Shown piece by piece: positions 1 to 8,370 of a stretch of DNA of 64,000 nt. The notes under the pieces were generated by a model. It saw only the letters and a program-made list of their open reading frames with translations. It did no database searches and was not told where the DNA came from. A program made the translations under genes and the position numbers. Position 1 is the stretch's first letter, and every line of letters starts with the position of its first letter. Origin of the DNA: Sphingomonas mali NBRC 15500 (lineage in GTDB: Bacteria > Pseudomonadota > Alphaproteobacteria > Sphingomonadales > Sphingomonadaceae); the NCBI RefSeq assembly GCF_001598415.1, contig NZ_BCYX01000013.1:1-64000 (forward strand), given 5' to 3'.

Positions 1-122
1 CGTCAAAAATCTCCGCAAAAGTCGGTTGATGCGGCTCCCCCTAGCCAACCGGCGGCGCGATTGCAATCTCGATATAAAGATTTCTTTATATGATGCGCCG
101 AACGGCCTTCGCCGCGGGGTGG
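1..122. other. Window edge, no gene seen
   Basis: This stretch lies 3' of the minus-strand acyltransferase. I see no supportable open reading frame, RNA gene or clear rho-independent terminator in it. A short AT-rich patch sits around 70-92, which could belong to a promoter of a gene outside the window. Confidence 0.5.
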
Positions 123-2120
123 TCAAGGCCGTTTGAGCATCTCCGGTGTCAACGAGGACAACGCCATCCGCGCGCCTTCCGCCGATAGATGGTCGTCATC
201 AATATAGAGCGACGTCCCGCCAATCATCGTCTCGCATCGCCCGGCATGGGCGATCCCGCAAAGGGCTCGGTCGGGGTACACGCGGATCAAGTCGGGATGC
301 TGCCCCAGGCTGTCCAGCAGTGCGATCTCCGTCGCCTGACGCTTCTTGTACCGCGCATAGCTCGTAGTCGGACCGACGATCGGCAGGCCCAGCCGATCCA
401 ATTTCACGAGATAGTCCGGGGTGGACCAGCCGGCCTCGGGAATGGGATAGATCACGACCACCCGCTTGCCCGCGGCCAGCAGCCGAGCGACCGTGGTTCG
501 ATAGCCGTTGGCCAGTTGCTGCCGCTGTTGCTCACTCGGTGCCGTGATGCGCGGCCCGGATTCGACACCACCCTCGCCATTATCGAAATAACTGCCTTCG
601 AGCGCCAGCGGCCAGCGCGCGGCGAGAATGACGGTGTCGATAGCCGGCGTGGCGATCAGCGATTTCACCGCGGCATGCGTGAACCCCACGCACGCCGCAT
701 CGCGGTTGGGCATGACCCCCACGCCGTCCGCCGGCGGACAATTGGGTCGAGCCAGGACGATACCCCTGCGACCGGCGATCGTCATCAACGCGTCGACGCC
801 CGGCACCAACGCCTCGGCATGGGAATCGCCGAACAGGGCAACAGTCACCGGCCCGGGCTTTCCGACATGGCAAGGCGGTCGTGTGCCCGAAGCGTCGTTG
901 CACGCCTCCAGCCGCTCCAGCCCCGCCTGCCGGGCCTCGGCAAGCGCCGCGATGCGCGGGGGCAATCGGCCAGGAAAGCCCGCGCCGAGCCAGCCGATCG
1001 CTCCGATCGTCGCCATGACCAGCGCGGCCGCTACCGTGGAAGCGAGAACGACTCGCTGGGTCAGGAACGACCGGCGCCGGAAGGGGCGCTCCACGAACCA
1101 CCAGCTCAGCGCGGCGAGTGCCAGCGACAACAGCAGCAACCCGATCAGCGCCGGCGTTCCGGGCGTATTCAACGAGATCAGGCGCGCGAACGCGAGCACC
1201 GGCTGGTGCCAGAGATAAGCGCTGTACGAGATCAATCCGATCGCGACGAACGGGCGCGAGGCCAATATCCAGCCAATCACCGTGCGCGGCGTCGCGAAGG
1301 CGAGCAGCAGGACCGTCCCAACAACCGGCGGCAGTGCCCACGGCCAGGGAAAACCGCTCGTGTCGTCGAGCAGGAAGATCGGTACGACCACCAAAGCCGC
1401 GCCGATCAAAGCGAACAGATCGCTGGCCCTGCCCCGAGCGGCGAACGCATCGCGTCGCGATGGCCACAGACTCAATGCCGCGCCCGCCAGCAACTCCCAT
1501 GCGCGCATCGGAATCAGGAAGAAATTGGCAGCAGGCGCGATATGCCCGGCCACCGCGCACAGTACGAGCGAGGCCAGCAGCGCGACGATGATTGCCGGTC
1601 GCAACGCCCGCCGTGCGAACCGAAAGATGAGATAAACGCAGGAGGGAAAGAGCAGGTAGAATTGCTCTTCGACGGCGAGACTCCACAAATGGAGCAGCGG
1701 TATCTGCCCACTATCGTCGGCGAAATACCCGCCCTCCAGCCGCCAGAAATAGAAATTGCCCGAGAATAAAGATGAGGCGAACAGGCTCTTCGAGAAAGCG
1801 GCCAGCGCGACCGGCGGCATGAACCACCACGCGAACGGCAGGCAGACGAGCAGGATGAACGTCAACGCCGGCATGATCCGGCGTGCCCGTCGTTCCCAGA
1901 ACGTCGCGAGACTGAAGCGTCCCTCGCTGCATTGGCGGACGACGATGCCGGTGATCAGATACCCACTGATGACGAAGAAGATATCGACGCCGACATAGCC
2001 ACCGGCAAAGAGCGAGAAGCCGGCGTGATGAAGCATAACCGACAGCACCGCGACGGCGCGAAGCCCGTCGATCTCCGGCCTGTACGCACCCGCGGTCTTG
2101 GGCCGATCGTCAACGCTCAC
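123..2120 (-). CDS. Membrane acyltransferase with C-terminal SGNH domain (OafA/YrhL family)
   Basis: Predicted O-acyltransferase that transfers acyl groups (often acetyl) to cell-surface glycans. The N-terminal ~350 residues are an acyltransferase-3 domain with about ten membrane segments. It begins with the typical 'RPEIDGLRAVAVLSVMLHH' region, whose paired His is the usual catalytic site, and has an FWERRARRI motif. From about residue 420 there is an SGNH hydrolase-like domain with the GDSHAEAL nucleophile block and a DDDHLSAEG block near the C-terminus supplying Asp and His. The length (665 residues) fits the fused OafA-SGNH class. The start is GTG, preceded by a purine-rich GGGGAAGG stretch. 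No glycan gene cluster is nearby, so the substrate is unknown. Confidence 0.9.
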   Translation of the reverse strand: MSVDDRPKTAGAYRPEIDGLRAVAVLSVMLHHAGFSLFAGGYVGVDIFFVISGYLITGIVVRQCSEGRFSLATFWERRARRIMPALTFILLVCLPFAWWFMPPVALAAFSKSLFASSLFSGNFYFWRLEGGYFADDSGQIPLLHLWSLAVEEQFYLLFPSCVYLIFRFARRALRPAIIVALLASLVLCAVAGHIAPAANFFLIPMRAWELLAGAALSLWPSRRDAFAARGRASDLFALIGAALVVVPIFLLDDTSGFPWPWALPPVVGTVLLLAFATPRTVIGWILASRPFVAIGLISYSAYLWHQPVLAFARLISLNTPGTPALIGLLLLSLALAALSWWFVERPFRRRSFLTQRVVLASTVAAALVMATIGAIGWLGAGFPGRLPPRIAALAEARQAGLERLEACNDASGTRPPCHVGKPGPVTVALFGDSHAEALVPGVDALMTIAGRRGIVLARPNCPPADGVGVMPNRDAACVGFTHAAVKSLIATPAIDTVILAARWPLALEGSYFDNGEGGVESGPRITAPSEQQRQQLANGYRTTVARLLAAGKRVVVIYPIPEAGWSTPDYLVKLDRLGLPIVGPTTSYARYKKRQATEIALLDSLGQHPDLIRVYPDRALCGIAHAGRCETMIGGTSLYIDDDHLSAEGARMALSSLTPEMLKRP

Positions 2121-2228
2121 GGCCTTCCCCGGCTACTCACGCGGATGCGCTTTCCCCAATTTCGTAGGGCATACGGTAAGTCAGTGACCCGCGCTAGTGC
2201 GCCGAAACTAACATTTTTTTCCGGCCCA

Positions 2229-2255
2229 TGTCACATCCGTCAGCGCTGTCTCGTC
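2229..2255 (+). promoter_or_regulatory. Predicted ECF41-type promoter (TGTCACA, 16-bp spacer, CGTC)
   Basis: TGTCACA at 2229-2235 and CGTC at 2252-2255 are separated by 16 bp. They lie 33 bp upstream of the carboxymuconolactone-decarboxylase-like gene, which is coupled to the ECF41 sigma gene. This matches the promoter consensus I know for ECF41 sigma factors, which typically drive their own partner operon. The inference is autoregulation of the 2289-3592 operon. Confidence 0.75.
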
Positions 2256-2288
2256 AGGTCTGCGCAACCCTGATGAAAAGGACCGATC

Positions 2289-2744
2289 ATGACCCCTCGC
2301 CTCAATCCCTATACCGCCGCTCCCGACATGGTTCAGGCGTTCCTGACGCTCTCGAACGCGGTCGCTGAAAGCGGGCTCGAAAAGCCGCTGCTCGAACTGG
2401 TCAAGATCCGCTCGTCGCAGATCAATGGCTGCGCCAATTGCATCAACATGCACACGTTCGAGGCGCGCCAAGCCGGCGAGACCGAGCAGCGCATCTATCT
2501 GACCTCGGCATGGCGCGAGGCGCCGTGCTATACCGACCGCGAGCGCGCGGCGCTGGGCTGGACCGAGGCGCTGACGCTGATCGCGGACAAGGGCGCGCCG
2601 GACGACGTCTATGCCGCGCTCGATGCGCAGTTCAGCAAGGAGGAGCAGATCAAGCTCACCATGATGATCAACGTGATCAACGGCTGGAACCGCCTGGCGG
2701 TCGCTTTCCACTTGTTCGAACCGAGCCTCGGGTGGAAAGCGTGA
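2289..2744 (+). CDS. Carboxymuconolactone decarboxylase / AhpD-like protein, ECF41 partner
   Basis: A 151-residue AhpD-fold protein with the redox motif C48-x-x-C51-x3-H55, as in alkylhydroperoxidase-like members of the carboxymuconolactone decarboxylase (CMD) family. It probably acts as a cytoplasmic thiol-dependent peroxidase or antioxidant; no substrate can be read from the sequence. Its stop codon overlaps the GTG start of the downstream sigma factor (GTGA), so the two are translationally coupled. CMD genes are one of the characteristic partners (the C of 'COE') of ECF41 sigma factors. An ECF41-like promoter lies just upstream. Confidence 0.9.
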   Translation: MTPRLNPYTAAPDMVQAFLTLSNAVAESGLEKPLLELVKIRSSQINGCANCINMHTFEARQAGETEQRIYLTSAWREAPCYTDRERAALGWTEALTLIADKGAPDDVYAALDAQFSKEEQIKLTMMINVINGWNRLAVAFHLFEPSLGWKA

Positions 2745-3592
2745 GCGACGCGGCTGCCCAATTCGACGCGCTGAGGCCCAAGCTGACGCGCGTCGCCTAC
2801 CGCATGCTCGGCTCGGTCGCCGATGCCGAGGATGTGGTGCAGGATGCCTGGCTGCGCTGGGCCGACACCGATCGCGACGCCGTTCGCGTGCCGGAGGCGT
2901 TCCTGCGCCGCGTCGTCACGCGCTTGTGCCTCGATCAGCTCAAGTCGGCGCGTGCCCAGCGCGAGGAATATGTCGGTCCCTGGCTACCCGAGCCGGTGGT
3001 CGAGGCCGAGGAAGTGGAGGACGTCACTCTCCCCCTCATGCTCGCGCTCGAGCGGCTGTCGCCGCTCGAACGTGCGGCGTTCCTGCTCCACGACGTGTTC
3101 GGCGAGAGTTTCGACGATGTCGCGGAAAGCCTCGGCCGCGACCCAGCGGCCTGCCGCCAGCTCGCCAGCCGGGCCCGCGAGCATGTCCGGGCCGAAAAGC
3201 CGCGTTTTCCGGTCGAGCGCGAGCATGGCCTGGAAATCGCCCAAGCCTTCTTCGCGGCCACGCGCGGCGAAATCGGCGTGCTGGGCGCGATGCTGGCAGA
3301 CGATGTGAGCCTCTACTCGGATGGCGGCGGCAAGCGGCCGGCAGCGGCACGCATCATGCTCGGGTCGGACGAGGTCACGCGAACTTATGCAGCGATCAAG
3401 CGTCTACTCCAGGGCCGTTTCGGCGAACTGATCCGCTTCGCCTGGATCAACGGCCTGCCCGGCTTCGTCACGCGCGAGGCCGACGGCGTGCTCCAGACCA
3501 CCGCGCTGCTGATCGACGGCGGTAGGATCAAGGCGATCTACGTGATGCGCAACCCCGACAAGCTGCGCCACCTGGAAGGCGCGCTGCACTAG
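2741..3592 (+). CDS. ECF41-family RNA polymerase sigma factor with SnoaL-like C-terminal extension
   Basis: Extracytoplasmic-function sigma factor, 283 residues from the coupled GTG. Sigma-2 is at about residues 9-75 and sigma-4 at about 97-150. A C-terminal SnoaL-like extension (~160-283) replaces an anti-sigma factor. All three ECF41 signatures are present: WLPEP (81-85) in the linker, DGGGK (194-198) in the extension and NPDKL (271-275) near the C-terminus. In this family the extension is known to tune core-polymerase binding, so the protein senses or limits itself. A second in-frame GTG at 2732 is possible, but 2741 gives the 4-bp overlap with the partner gene. The 3' end overlaps the convergent GNAT gene by 4 bp. 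Confidence 0.93.
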   Translation: MSDAAAQFDALRPKLTRVAYRMLGSVADAEDVVQDAWLRWADTDRDAVRVPEAFLRRVVTRLCLDQLKSARAQREEYVGPWLPEPVVEAEEVEDVTLPLMLALERLSPLERAAFLLHDVFGESFDDVAESLGRDPAACRQLASRAREHVRAEKPRFPVEREHGLEIAQAFFAATRGEIGVLGAMLADDVSLYSDGGGKRPAAARIMLGSDEVTRTYAAIKRLLQGRFGELIRFAWINGLPGFVTREADGVLQTTALLIDGGRIKAIYVMRNPDKLRHLEGALH

Positions 3593-4290
3593 GCCCTAAC
3601 GAGAATGCTCGCGGTGACGGTGCCATGGAGACGAAAGCCCAGGCTCTCGTAAAGCGCGATCGCGCCGACATTGCTGGCATAAGCATGGAGCCACGGCGTC
3701 TCGCCCCTCGCCAGCATGCGCTCCGCCACGACACGCATCAGCGCGCCGGCATAGCCGCGGCCGCGATGGTCGGGATGCGTGCAGACGCCACTGACCTCGC
3801 TCAGCCCTGGCATCTTCATCCGCTCGCCTGCCATCGCGATCAGCGCGCCGTCCTGCTTCACGCCGATGAAATCGCCGAGCCGGTTGGTGTGGGCAGCATA
3901 GGGGCCAGGCTGGGTCAGCATCGCGAGATCATACATTGCGGGCGCGTCGTCCTTGCCGAGCTCGACGATCTCGAACGCCGGGTCCTTCCCGGGGGCCAGT
4001 CTCTCGCAGATCATCTGCACGCATTCGGCTTGCCGCACGAAGCGCGTGTCGGGCGGCGCGGGCCAGTCCTCGCGCTCGACCATCCACAATTCGCCTTGTT
4101 CGGGCACCAGCGCGGCAAGCGCGGCGAGGCTTTCGGGCGAGCGATCGGCGGCCGCACCGAACACGCCATAATCGCGATCCATCCGCCGGGCGCGCGGGTC
4201 GCCTTCCGCGATTGCCGCCCAGCGCGTCGTCAACGCATTCCAGACCGGTCGGTCGAGTTGCTCATATCCCATATCGTGCGTGCTAGGCAT
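3589..4290 (-). CDS. GNAT family N-acetyltransferase
   Basis: Acetyl-CoA-dependent N-acetyltransferase of about 233 residues; substrate unknown. The C-terminal half carries the GNAT fold, with the acetyl-CoA pyrophosphate loop in 'THPDHRGRGYAGALM' and the late 'NVGAIALYESLGFRLHG' block. The N-terminal ~100 residues are a less conserved extension. The start at 4290 has GGAGG directly against the ATG; an internal ATG at 4272 (MGYEQLD) is the alternative. The start lies about 30 bp after the stop of yqgE on the same strand, so co-transcription is likely. Its stop overlaps that of the convergent sigma gene. Confidence 0.85.
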   Translation of the reverse strand: MPSTHDMGYEQLDRPVWNALTTRWAAIAEGDPRARRMDRDYGVFGAAADRSPESLAALAALVPEQGELWMVEREDWPAPPDTRFVRQAECVQMICERLAPGKDPAFEIVELGKDDAPAMYDLAMLTQPGPYAAHTNRLGDFIGVKQDGALIAMAGERMKMPGLSEVSGVCTHPDHRGRGYAGALMRVVAERMLARGETPWLHAYASNVGAIALYESLGFRLHGTVTASILVRA

Positions 4291-4321
4291 CCTCCAGGCG
4301 GGCGCCAAGAGCGGACGACCG

Positions 4322-4888
4322 TCAGGCAGTTCCCGTCTGGCTCGCGAGCAAGCGCGGATCGATCCCGGCGCGTTCGAACCCCTCGGTCCAGCGGTCGTCC
4401 GCTTCGGTGTCGAACAACAGCCGCTCGTCACCCGCAATGTTGAACCAGCCATGGCGCAGCATCTCGCTATCGAGCTGCCCGGCGCCCCAGCCGGCATAGC
4501 CAAGCGCGACCAGCCAACGGCTTGGCCCCTGCCCCTCGGCGATCGCTTTCAATATGTCGATCGTGCCCGACAATGCCCAGCGCCCGGCGACCTCGATCGT
4601 GTCCTGCCCCGACCAATCGATCGAGTGGAGCACGAAACCGCGGCGCGGCTCGACCGGTCCGCCGAAATGGACGGGCGCGTCGGGTGCCTCGCCCGGCTCG
4701 ATATCGAACTGGTCGAGCACGTCGTGCAGCCCGAGCCCGCCGATCGTCGCGCCGATGCCGATGCCGATCGCGCCTTCGGCATCGTGCCCGCACATCGCGA
4801 TCACCGCATGCTCGAATCGCGGATCGCCGATGCCCGGCAATGCGAGAAGAAACTGTCCGGTCAGAAAAGGCGCCGCCGACTCCATCAT
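4322..4888 (-). CDS. yqgE: YqgE/AlgH family protein (UPF0301)
   Basis: A 188-residue member of the UPF0301/AlgH family, recognised from the N-terminal 'FLTGQFLLALPGIGDPRFEHAV' type opening and the later 'GYAGWGAGQLDSE' block. Family length is about 185-190 residues, so the protein is complete. The biochemical role of the family is unresolved; yqgE often sits near yqgF/ruvX or peroxiredoxin genes. Here it is divergent from the Prx5 gene and upstream of a GNAT gene. The start is two consecutive ATG codons with a poor ribosome binding site. Confidence 0.92.
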   Translation of the reverse strand: MMESAAPFLTGQFLLALPGIGDPRFEHAVIAMCGHDAEGAIGIGIGATIGGLGLHDVLDQFDIEPGEAPDAPVHFGGPVEPRRGFVLHSIDWSGQDTIEVAGRWALSGTIDILKAIAEGQGPSRWLVALGYAGWGAGQLDSEMLRHGWFNIAGDERLLFDTEADDRWTEGFERAGIDPRLLASQTGTA

Positions 4889-4996
4889 CTGCAGTGTAAG
4901 CCGGTCGGACCGCTGCCGTCACGGCTTGAATTTCCCGGCAGCGATGCCAAGTGCCGGGCGCGCGGCGCGTTGATGCGCCTATGAGGAGAGAACGAC

Positions 4997-5479
4997 ATGA
5001 CCATTGCCGTTGGCGACAAGCTTCCTTCCACCACCATCGTCAAGGCGACCGAGAATGGTCCCGAACAGGTCAGCTCGGACGATTTCTTCGCCGGCCGCAA
5101 GGTCGCGTTGGTCGCGGTTCCGGGCGCGTTCACCCCAACCTGCTCGGCGCGCCACCTGCCTGGCTTTCTCGAAAAGGCCGCGGACATCAAGGCCAAGGGC
5201 GTCGACGAAATCGCCTTCACGTCGGTCAACGACGCTTTCGTGATGGGCGCCTGGGGCAAGGCCAATGACGCCGCCGGTAAGATCACCATGCTGGCCGACG
5301 GCAATGCCGATTTCGCTAAGTCCGTCGGTCTCACGTTCGATGGCTCCAAGTTCGGCATGGGCGAGCGCAGCCAGCGTTATTCGATGATCGTCAACGATGG
5401 CGTCGTCGAAGAGCTCAACGTCGAAGCACCGGGCGAGTTCAAGGTCAGCTCGGCGGAACATCTGCTCGAACAGCTCTGA
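4997..5479 (+). CDS. Peroxiredoxin, Prx5 / glutaredoxin-dependent type
   Basis: A 160-residue thiol peroxidase that reduces hydrogen peroxide and organic hydroperoxides in the cytoplasm. The Prx5 active-site block PGAFTPTCS places the peroxidatic cysteine at residue 49. No second cysteine is present, so it must be recycled by an external thiol such as glutaredoxin or glutathione. A glutaredoxin gene is present in this window at 52.8 kb. A GGAG-containing ribosome binding site (gaggagagaacgac) precedes the ATG. It is divergent from yqgE. Confidence 0.95.
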   Translation: MTIAVGDKLPSTTIVKATENGPEQVSSDDFFAGRKVALVAVPGAFTPTCSARHLPGFLEKAADIKAKGVDEIAFTSVNDAFVMGAWGKANDAAGKITMLADGNADFAKSVGLTFDGSKFGMGERSQRYSMIVNDGVVEELNVEAPGEFKVSSAEHLLEQL

Positions 5480-5570
5480 TCGTCGCGTCATCGAAACAAA
5501 CGGGCTTGCCGCCGGAACGCTAGGGGATAGCCCCGCGTTCTCGCGGCGTCCTGTTTTTGTGGAGATACCA

Positions 5571-5885
5571 ATGGCCGACGACACCACCAACACTGCAGCA
5601 CCCGCTGCGGATCCGTCGCTGATCGATAGTGCGATCAATACTGCGGAAAGCGCACTCGACACCGCGATCACCGAATCCAAATCGTTCCTGTCCAAGGCGC
5701 AGGAGACGCTGACCAGCGCGGCGGAAAGCGCGGTCGCCGCGGCCAAGGAGCATCCGATCGCGGCTGCCGGAATCGCCGCCGGTGCCGCTGCCGCGGTGGC
5801 GGGCGCCGCATTCGGCGCGTCGAAACTGATGTCGGATGACACTAACACGAGCGCTGGGTCGAAGGGCGCCAAGAAGAAAAGCTGA
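5571..5885 (+). CDS. Small Ala-rich protein with C-terminal hydrophobic segment (ElaB/YqjD-DUF883-like)
   Basis: A 104-residue protein, start chosen at ATG 5571 behind a GGAGATACC site. The first ~60 residues are amphipathic and rich in Ala, Ser, Glu and Lys, compatible with a helix. They are followed by 'AKEHPIAAAGIAAGAAAAVAG' and a Lys-rich tail. This 'charged helix, HP, glycine-zipper-like segment' layout resembles ElaB/YqjD/DUF883 proteins, which anchor to the inner membrane and bind ribosomes in stationary phase. The resemblance is in layout only, so the function is inferred. The folded element at 5932-6203 follows directly. Confidence 0.75.
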   Translation: MADDTTNTAAPAADPSLIDSAINTAESALDTAITESKSFLSKAQETLTSAAESAVAAAKEHPIAAAGIAAGAAAAVAGAAFGASKLMSDDTNTSAGSKGAKKKS

Positions 5886-5931
5886 CGCACCCGCGTAACG
5901 GCCACGACTTGCCAGCGTCATCCGACTGCTG

Positions 5932-6203
5932 AGGGCCTGCATTCGTTCCCGGCAACGGTCGTGACGGAGCGGATTTGGGCGCAGGGCTAGGAGCGAGGAG
6001 AGAGCGATGCCGAAGAGCATCGTGACCGACGAGTGACGCTGCCCTGCGCCCAAATCCGCCCGCCGCTTCGCGGTTGCCGTCACAAGCTCGCTGGTCGTCG
6101 TCGCTTGCTTGCGCGTAGCGCGGGCTACGCGACTGCGCTGCGCTCCTCGCCAACGAGCTTGTGACGGCAATCACGGCCATTGCCGGGAACGAATGCAGGC
6201 CCT
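5932..6203. repeat. Long folded intergenic element with nested inverted repeats (three-way junction)
   Basis: This fills most of the 329-bp gap between the 104-residue gene and the AMP nucleosidase gene. The outer stem is 24 bp, perfect: 5932-5955 with 6180-6203. It continues inward to 5964/6171 with one mismatch and one G-T pair, and a flanking GCGTCATCCG / CGGATGACGC pair extends it outward. Two inner arms follow. Arm B pairs 5969-5987 with 6041-6059 (19 bp, perfect) and has a small CGATGC/GCATCG hairpin in its apex. Arm C pairs 6074-6090 with 6154-6170 (17 bp, perfect), capped by the hairpin 6113-6119/6124-6130. No protein is evident. It could be a structured RNA, a non-autonomous mobile repeat or a large REP-type element. 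Confidence 0.8.
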
Positions 6204-6214
6204 ATCCGCAGCGG

Positions 6215-7651
6215 ATGACGCAGGCTTCCGATATCGTCGCCGAACTTGATCGGCTCTATTCCGCCTCGGTCGAACGTCTCCAGGACGCGCTGACGGCTTA
6301 TCTCACCACCGGCAAGACGCCCGATCCCAAGTCGCGCACCGACGGCTCGTTCGCCTATCCCGAAATCCGCCTGATCTATCGCGGCGAACATGATCGCCCG
6401 ACCCCGTTGCGCTCGTTCGGCCGGCTGTCGGAAGCTGGCGATTATCGCATCAGCGTTACCAAGCCGCGCATCTATGCCGATTATCTGACCGAACAGCTCA
6501 CGCTGCTGATCGAGGATTACGACGTCGAGGTCTCGGCGGTCGCCGGGCGGCAGGAAATTCCCTTTCCCTATGTCCTCGACCCGAGCCACGCGCTCAACCT
6601 CGACGAAGTGTCGGCGGTAGAATTGGCGCGCTGGTTTCCGGCGACCGAACTCGCGCATATCGGCGACGAGATCGCTGATGGGCTGCCGACACCGGGCGAA
6701 GCGCGACCGCTCGCCTTGTTCGACGGCTTGCGCACCGATTTCAGCCTGGCGCGGCTGCGGCATTATACCGGCACGCCGCCCGAGCATGTTCAGCGCTACG
6801 TGCTGTTCACCAACTATCACCGCTATGTCGACGAATTCGTGCGCTGGGCGTTCGACCAGCTTGGCGAGGATAGCCGATTCACCGGTGTCTCGGGCGCCGG
6901 CGGCGTGCTGCTGCGCGCAGGCGACGATATCGAGGCGGTATTGGCGGATACCAGCGCTTGGCGGCGACACCAGATGCCGGCTTATCACCTGATGGCCGAC
7001 GACCGCACCGGCATCACCCTGGTCAATATCGGCGTCGGTCCGTCGAACGCGAAGACGATCTGCGATCACCTCGCGGTGCTGCGCCCCGAGGCCTGGTTGA
7101 TGATTGGCCATTGCGGCGGCCTCCGGCCCAGTCAGCGGATCGGCGACTATGTCCTCGCGCACGCTTATCTGCGCGACGACCATGTCCTCGACGACGTGCT
7201 ACCGCCCGAAATCCCGGTGCCGGCGATCGCCGAGGTCCAGGTGGCGATGGCGCGCGCCGCCGAAAAGATCAGCGGCCAGTCGGGCGAAGAGCTCAAGCGC
7301 CGCCTGCGCACGGGCACGATCGTGACCACCGACGATCGCAATTGGGAATTGCGCTATACCAAGTCGGCGCTGCGCTTCTCGCTCAGCCGCGCGGTCGGGA
7401 TCGACATGGAATCGGCGACGATCGCGGCGCAGGGTTACCGCTTCCGCGTTCCCTACGGCACCCTGCTCTGCGTCTCGGACAAGCCGCTCCATGGCGAGCT
7501 CAAACTGCCCGGCCAGGCCAACCGCTTCTACGAACGCGCGATCAACGAGCACATGCGGATCGGCATCCAGACCTGCGAGGAGCTTCGCCAGGAAGGCGCC
7601 AAGCTCCACAGCCGTAAATTGCGCGCGTTCAACGAGCCGCCATTCCGCTAA
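6215..7651 (+). CDS. amn: AMP nucleosidase
   Basis: Hydrolyses AMP to adenine and ribose 5-phosphate, controlling the adenylate pool. The protein is 478 residues from ATG 6215, close to the ~480 residues of characterised Amn proteins. The N-terminal ~170 residues are the regulatory domain and the rest is a nucleoside-phosphorylase-fold catalytic domain. The latter shows 'LVNIGVGPSNAKTICDHLAV', 'MIGHCGG' and the 'VGIDMESATIAAQGYRFRVPYG' substrate block. An in-frame start at 6161 would fall inside the folded intergenic repeat, so 6215 is preferred. The right arm of that repeat ends 11 bp before this ATG, so the fold could affect initiation. Confidence 0.94.
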   Translation: MTQASDIVAELDRLYSASVERLQDALTAYLTTGKTPDPKSRTDGSFAYPEIRLIYRGEHDRPTPLRSFGRLSEAGDYRISVTKPRIYADYLTEQLTLLIEDYDVEVSAVAGRQEIPFPYVLDPSHALNLDEVSAVELARWFPATELAHIGDEIADGLPTPGEARPLALFDGLRTDFSLARLRHYTGTPPEHVQRYVLFTNYHRYVDEFVRWAFDQLGEDSRFTGVSGAGGVLLRAGDDIEAVLADTSAWRRHQMPAYHLMADDRTGITLVNIGVGPSNAKTICDHLAVLRPEAWLMIGHCGGLRPSQRIGDYVLAHAYLRDDHVLDDVLPPEIPVPAIAEVQVAMARAAEKISGQSGEELKRRLRTGTIVTTDDRNWELRYTKSALRFSLSRAVGIDMESATIAAQGYRFRVPYGTLLCVSDKPLHGELKLPGQANRFYERAINEHMRIGIQTCEELRQEGAKLHSRKLRAFNEPPFR

Positions 7652-7744
7652 TGCCACCCCCAACTGTCACGGGGCTATCACGACCCTGAAACAATCTGGT
7701 ATGCGCGGACGTTAGCGACCAACGAGAACAGGGGATCAGCTCTC

Positions 7745-8350
7745 ATGGCCACGACGCCGAAAAAGACAACTGCGAAGCCCGCCGCTGCGAAAGCGGCCGC
7801 CAAACCCAAGGCCGCGGCCAAGCCCAAGGCTGCTGCGGCGCCGAAGGCCACCGTGACGCCAACCCCCGAACCCGAGGTGAAGGCTGCGGCAGCGTCTAAG
7901 GCTCCTGCCAAGGCGGCAGCGAAGGCGCCGGCGACGGCTGCGGCGAAAGCGCCTGCCAAGGCGCCTGCCAAATCCAAGCCCGCGGCAAAGCCGAAGGCGA
8001 CCGCGAAGCCCGTGGCCAAGGCAGCTGGGACAGCCGCTGCGACTACCCCTGCAACCTCCGTCAAGGTTGCCGCCGACAAGAAGGCAGCAGCCAAAGCGCC
8101 GGCGAAGCCCAAGGCGCCAGCCAAAGCGCCCGCAGCGCCTAAGGCAGCCGCGCCAAAGCCTGCCCCTGCTGCACCGACAGCCGCTTCACCCAAACCGGCG
8201 CCTGCTCCCGCCGCGCCAAGCCGCGCGGCAACAATCGCCAAGCGCGGCGGCATCGCAGCCGGCATCGCTGGTGCGATCGGTGCGGTGGCGGCACTGTTCA
8301 CGTTGCGCGGCAGCAGCCGGAAGAGCGAGCCGAAGGATTCGGATTCCTGA
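7745..8350 (+). CDS. Lys/Ala/Pro-rich histone H1-like protein with C-terminal hydrophobic segment
   Basis: A 201-residue low-complexity protein. About the first 160 residues are short repeats of the type 'AKAPAKAPAK' and 'PKAAAKPKAAA', giving a very basic chain like the C-terminal tail of eukaryotic histone H1 or the bacterial H1-like proteins (AlgP, HctB). Unlike those it ends with a roughly 20-residue hydrophobic segment ('GIAAGIAGAIGAVAALFTL') and a charged tail, suggesting membrane attachment. It may link nucleoid, RNA or polyanionic material to the membrane, but that is inference. Repeat-length variation between strains is expected. Confidence 0.75.
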   Translation: MATTPKKTTAKPAAAKAAAKPKAAAKPKAAAAPKATVTPTPEPEVKAAAASKAPAKAAAKAPATAAAKAPAKAPAKSKPAAKPKATAKPVAKAAGTAAATTPATSVKVAADKKAAAKAPAKPKAPAKAPAAPKAAAPKPAPAAPTAASPKPAPAPAAPSRAATIAKRGGIAAGIAGAIGAVAALFTLRGSSRKSEPKDSDS

Positions 8351-8370
8351 AGTACGACGCCATGTTCAAA

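Noticed and set aside
189..1769. Long open frame (526 codons) opposite the acyltransferase gene
   Set aside because: It is Arg/Gln-rich, has no domain pattern and lies wholly opposite a well-supported gene; typical of GC-rich antisense frames.
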